DNA of 64,000 nucleotides from Acanthopleura granulata (taxonomy: Eukaryota > Mollusca > Polyplacophora > Chitonida > Chitonidae): contig JABBOT010000016.1 in the NCBI GenBank assembly GCA_016165875.1, positions 10,850,063 through 10,914,062 of the forward strand, given 5' to 3'. The first letter of the stretch is position 1; the number at the start of each line of letters is the position of its first letter. The notes beneath the pieces were generated by a model, which was given only the letters and a program-made list of their open reading frames with translations, searched no databases and had not been told where the DNA came from. A program made the position numbers and the translations under genes. This document shows positions 61,901 through 64,000 of the stretch, in pieces.

Positions 61901-63882
61901 ATTAAAAGGGGCACTCAGATTCTTTGCTATCATCACGATTGTCCCGTTTGACTTGCTCCAAGCATAGCCAATTAAAACTGTAACAGGAGACAGAATAGAA
62001 AATTGTAAATTTCTGGTGCCATTACATTTATGGTAAGTTCTATAGGTAAAACTGGAATAGAATATGTGAAAAAAAAAAAAAACAGAAGAAATCACAAATC
62101 CGTAAAAACCACCAGTCAAATTATAAAATGTGCCCAACGATCAAGTAAAAGACCACCATCCCTATAAAAAAAGAAAATACCAGCAACAAAAAATCTCCGT
62201 CCCACTACAAAAGTCTTGTTGTTGCTAAAAACCAAAACAGTATTTTGTCCGGTAAAAGGCCGCTCATTTATTTGATGGCTGTGTTTGGGTGTGTCAACAT
62301 TATTATGACCTTATAATCTCCACAGACATAAGAAACCTCAATCCCATAACCCTGTGTCAACTTTGTGCATGGTCAGTTTATGATGTTCTGATGTGGTTGT
62401 ACATGTAATACTAGCACATGGCCTAACAAGAATAATTAGCATGGTAAAACAGTACCTGCACATGTGTAAACTGTTTACACCAGTATGCGTTGCCTATGTA
62501 CATCATCGATAACTGTCGATTATCTGCTTCTCTGGAAGCAGATAATCTCACTGCCATTATTACATGTAACTATCACAAGAGTTTATTCTGACAGTCTCAG
62601 ATAAAACTCTGTGACAAAGATCACGACGATGATCAAATAATGAGCCCCAGTCTGTTCCGCCAGGCGTCTGGATCATTCTTGTGAGAAGACTTGTCAGTCT
62701 AGTAACACCTTTACATGGGCTCACGTGCTGGCTGCGTGCTTATGATCAGATATCACTACACTGAGCTACAGCAGACTGAATCCATTCATAGAGACATGGC
62801 TCAGCAAAAGCTAAGACATCCTACACCCACATGCTACAACGTGCCTTCAGTCTGCATTAGGTCAGTGTTCCTCTTTTGTTTTTGTAAATTTCTCTTTGTT
62901 CATGTAACGTCTATTACACATAGTGAAATGTACATACAATATGAGCATAATCTAGAATTTTAATACACAAGGGATGTAACTTTTTTCTTGAAATTCCAAA
63001 ACTTGAGAGATTTACAATTACATATGTTTGTAGACAGCAGAATTCATGTGTTGTCATTTCAAGGACAATGTCAGAGCTTCAGATTTCATCAGTTAGAGTC
63101 ACATTTTCCTTTGTATTTCTACCTAGGTGATAATACCTGAATGGACTCAACAGTCAAAAACCAAACCCGCGAGCTCAATTGACTCCTAAGGTCATGTACT
63201 GTACTACGTACATGAATATATAAGCACTGAATGTACAGAACCATCAGAAAATTTACAGCATACTAATCTGCACGCGAAAATGAAGACCTGCCGTGACATG
63301 TACTGCAGATGAACTTCCCAATCCAGCCAGCAGAAGAAAGCAAAGTGACTGAACGTCTTACTTGAAGGCTTGAGACCACTGCTGATTACATGTAAGTGAA
63401 TTGTTGTAAACGTATTACCTGATCATCTTGTGGTGAAATGTGCCAGGTGACTCAGGTGTTTACAGGTAACAACAGAAGAGATCAAGCCCAGCTTAACATC
63501 TGACAAACAGCACAATACAGGTTTGCTCAGGTGTGATAATTTACGACAGGTCAGCGTGACAAATGACCAGTTACATGTCAATGTAACAATTACAAGTTAG
63601 CTGTGACTATTACAATAATCAGTTACAGGTAAGTGTAACAATTCCACCCCCAACAAAAACATTAATTGTCACATTAGAGTGGCTGATAGAGACATAATCA
63701 CAACAGGTGAGAATGGACCTCCAGCAATTAACAGGTGAACCAAGCCAGCTCACAGCATACCTGTTATGTCACAACGATTACCCAGGTAAATGGCTGGACC
63801 ACAAGTGGTCAACGGCTTACAAAGGCCAAGCTGAATCTGGTCACACTTCTTATAACAGAGATTTGTACTGAGGACAGGATGA
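55924..63882 (-). CDS. ACVR1: type I TGF-beta/BMP receptor Ser/Thr kinase, ACVR1 (ALK2)/saxophone class
   Basis: This receptor kinase is activated by a type II receptor and phosphorylates BMP-type Smads. Supported minus-strand exons in transcript order: 61853-61977, 60735-60909, 59692-59906, 59091-59190, 57102-57722, 56533-56663, 55924-56058 (1502 nt in phase, 500 whole codons). A candidate earlier exon is 63761-63882. The ectodomain shows KGC...[11 protein letters not shown], the three-finger close. A TM helix ([19 protein letters not shown]) comes next, then the GS box [18 protein letters not shown]. Kinase: [26 protein letters not shown] (usual in this family in place of DFG), GTKRYMAPE. 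The L45 loop [14 protein letters not shown] is nearly that of vertebrate ALK2 as I remember it, and differs from BMPR1 or TGFBR1. The protein ends EEKKI. The signal-peptide exon is not found and should lie beyond 64000 or in an exon I missed. Confidence 0.93.
56685..56735 (-). repeat. SINE tail fragment next to a receptor exon
   Basis: TTTTTTTATTTGAGTGGTG and TTGCTCAAGAATCTT match the SINE tail. It lies ~20 bp beyond the acceptor side of the exon 56533-56663. Confidence 0.5.
56795..57018. repeat. in-frame Pro-Asn-Ser minisatellite in ACVR1 intron
   Basis: Units built of CCTAATTCACCTGACAAA and CCTAATTCT, with lengths multiples of three (mostly 21 or 30 bp). On the plus strand they read PNSPDKP / [10 protein letters not shown], on the minus strand GELGGLS. 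It is antisense-open and intronic (between exons 57102 and 56663), so not called as a gene. Confidence 0.9.
58340..59040. repeat. 68-bp minisatellite in ACVR1 intron
   Basis: About ten units of GTCATGTGCCTATGTCTGTC then CTACAACCAGTTCTGCACAT and TCCAAATGTTGTAGCC; GTCATGTG starts at 58426 and again at 58494 (68 bp). Since 68 is not a multiple of three, each frame rotates through all three and all stay open for a while, giving several spurious ORFs. The array ends ~50 bp before the GS-box exon boundary at 59091. Confidence 0.95.
59463..59580. mobile_element. foldback element, MITE-like, in ACVR1 intron
   Basis: Arm TTTCACAAAACTTCATA (59464-59480) is inverted as TATGAAGTTTTGTAAAA (59561-59577) with a ~80-bp centre. 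A related single arm is at 45407-45440. No ORF. Confidence 0.75.
59932..60082 (-). repeat. SINE, headless, in ACVR1 intron
   Basis: TTTATTTGATTGTTG tail, ACAACAGCCAGCATTATGGT body, ends near GCAGGTTGCTGGTGGACC. Confidence 0.8.
60112..60250 (-). repeat. SINE, headless, adjacent in tandem orientation
   Basis: TTATTTATTTATATGATTTG tail, GCGATGGTGGCCAGCTTTAC body, ends at TGCAGCTTGCCGGCCGAC. It directly follows the 59932 copy in the same orientation. Confidence 0.8.
61315..61545 (+). repeat. copy of the CTGAGAGTCCTG dispersed repeat
   Basis: Shares TTCATAATTCTGAGAGTTCT, CTCCTGGAAAAATGTAAGTC and TTTGCCTCTTAAGAAGCC with 13240-13555, and reverse-complement blocks with 31035-31270. Confidence 0.5.
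61611..61802 (-). repeat. SINE in ACVR1 intron, ~50 bp from an exon
   Basis: CTGATTGATGTTTTATACCG, CGACAACGGCCAGCATTGCT body and a head ending GGCCACCGAGGC. The head end lies ~50 bp from the ectodomain exon 61853-61977, on its donor side. Confidence 0.85.
61978..63760. other. ACVR1 intron or 5' flank, nothing coding recognised
   Basis: Apart from the inverted repeats at 62464-62547 and recurrent short (GTTACA)/(TGTAACA) motifs at 63.5-63.7 kb, no exon or known element was seen. Confidence 0.45.
62464..62547. repeat. two adjacent perfect inverted repeats
   Basis: GTGTAAAC-T-GTTTACAC (62464-62480), and GATTATCTGCTTC (62518-62530) facing GAAGCAGATAATC (62535-62547) over a 4-nt loop. Intronic. 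Structural role unknown. Confidence 0.85.
63761..63882 (-). CDS. candidate extra Cys-rich N-terminal exon of the ACVR1-like gene
   Basis: On the minus strand a 122-nt open segment lies between acceptor AATCTTTCCAG and donor GTATGC. It encodes [18 protein letters not shown] and then [16 protein letters not shown], with six cysteines. Its end phase (1) fits the 61977 exon. I do not recall such a segment in vertebrate ALK2. It may supply the first cysteines of the three-finger domain, or be an extra module, or not be an exon. No other gene is apparent there. Confidence 0.5.
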
Positions 63883-64000
63883 CTGGAAAGATTTGTATGT
63901 GTGAAAAAATACAACCACCTTGTGCATGCATTCAGCCACATGTAGGCAGTCAGAATGGACACTTCACTACATTTGAGGATGAAAACCTGGTCTGTGAGAA

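Overview
The window is animal nuclear DNA: genes are split by GT..AG introns, most of the sequence is intronic or intergenic, and it is full of short interspersed repeats, foldback elements and minisatellites. The dominant repeat is a tRNA-derived SINE whose tail reads AAATATTCTTGAGTACGGCG and then GTAAAACACCAATCAAATAAATA. From memory that tail is typical of molluscs, so I favour a lophotrochozoan, probably a bivalve. This is an impression; the species cannot be fixed from the sequence.

Four protein genes and one tRNA can be supported. (1) Positions 692-15697, plus strand: the C-terminal part of the meiotic mismatch-repair-family protein MSH4. It has 16 exons in perfect phase (521 residues), including two 13-nt microexons. 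The last exon runs into a decayed tandem duplication. The 5' exons lie outside the window. (2) 25865-30736, plus: a compact predicted type I membrane receptor of 284 residues. It has a signal peptide, a short ectodomain, one TM helix and a tail with about ten tyrosines in YxxL, YxN and NPxY contexts. It is not assigned to a named family. (3) 41234-46774, minus: a predicted GPI-anchored Ly6/uPAR (three-finger) protein of 144 residues in four exons. (4) 55924-61977 (possibly to 63882), minus: a type I TGF-beta/BMP receptor kinase of the ACVR1 (ALK2)/saxophone class, with three-finger ectodomain, TM, GS box and complete kinase. A tRNA-Ser(CGA) gene lies at 36899-36980.

Layout: 1-16.2 kb is MSH4. 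16.2-25.8 kb is intergenic and repeat-rich (SINEs, foldback elements, and a 2 kb block of arrays built on a CAGTCAGTTT motif). 25.8-30.7 kb is the tyrosine-tailed receptor, with a candidate solo LTR in its first intron. 30.7-41 kb is gene-poor, with the tRNA, SINEs and a 39-bp minisatellite. 41.2-46.8 kb is the Ly6 gene. 47-50.3 kb is repeats and hairpins. 50.3-55.9 kb holds no ORF but is low in SINEs and is probably the 3' UTR of the kinase receptor. 55.9-64 kb is the kinase receptor.

No operon-like or joint function links the genes. MSH4 acts in meiotic crossing-over; the other three are cell-surface or secreted-pathway proteins. I found no CRISPR array, no prokaryotic island and no clear new multi-gene system. 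The most interesting items are the compact tyrosine-tailed receptor, the possible extra Cys-rich exon of the kinase receptor, the MSH4 tail duplication and microexons, and SINE copies that share a body but appear to carry different tRNA-like heads.
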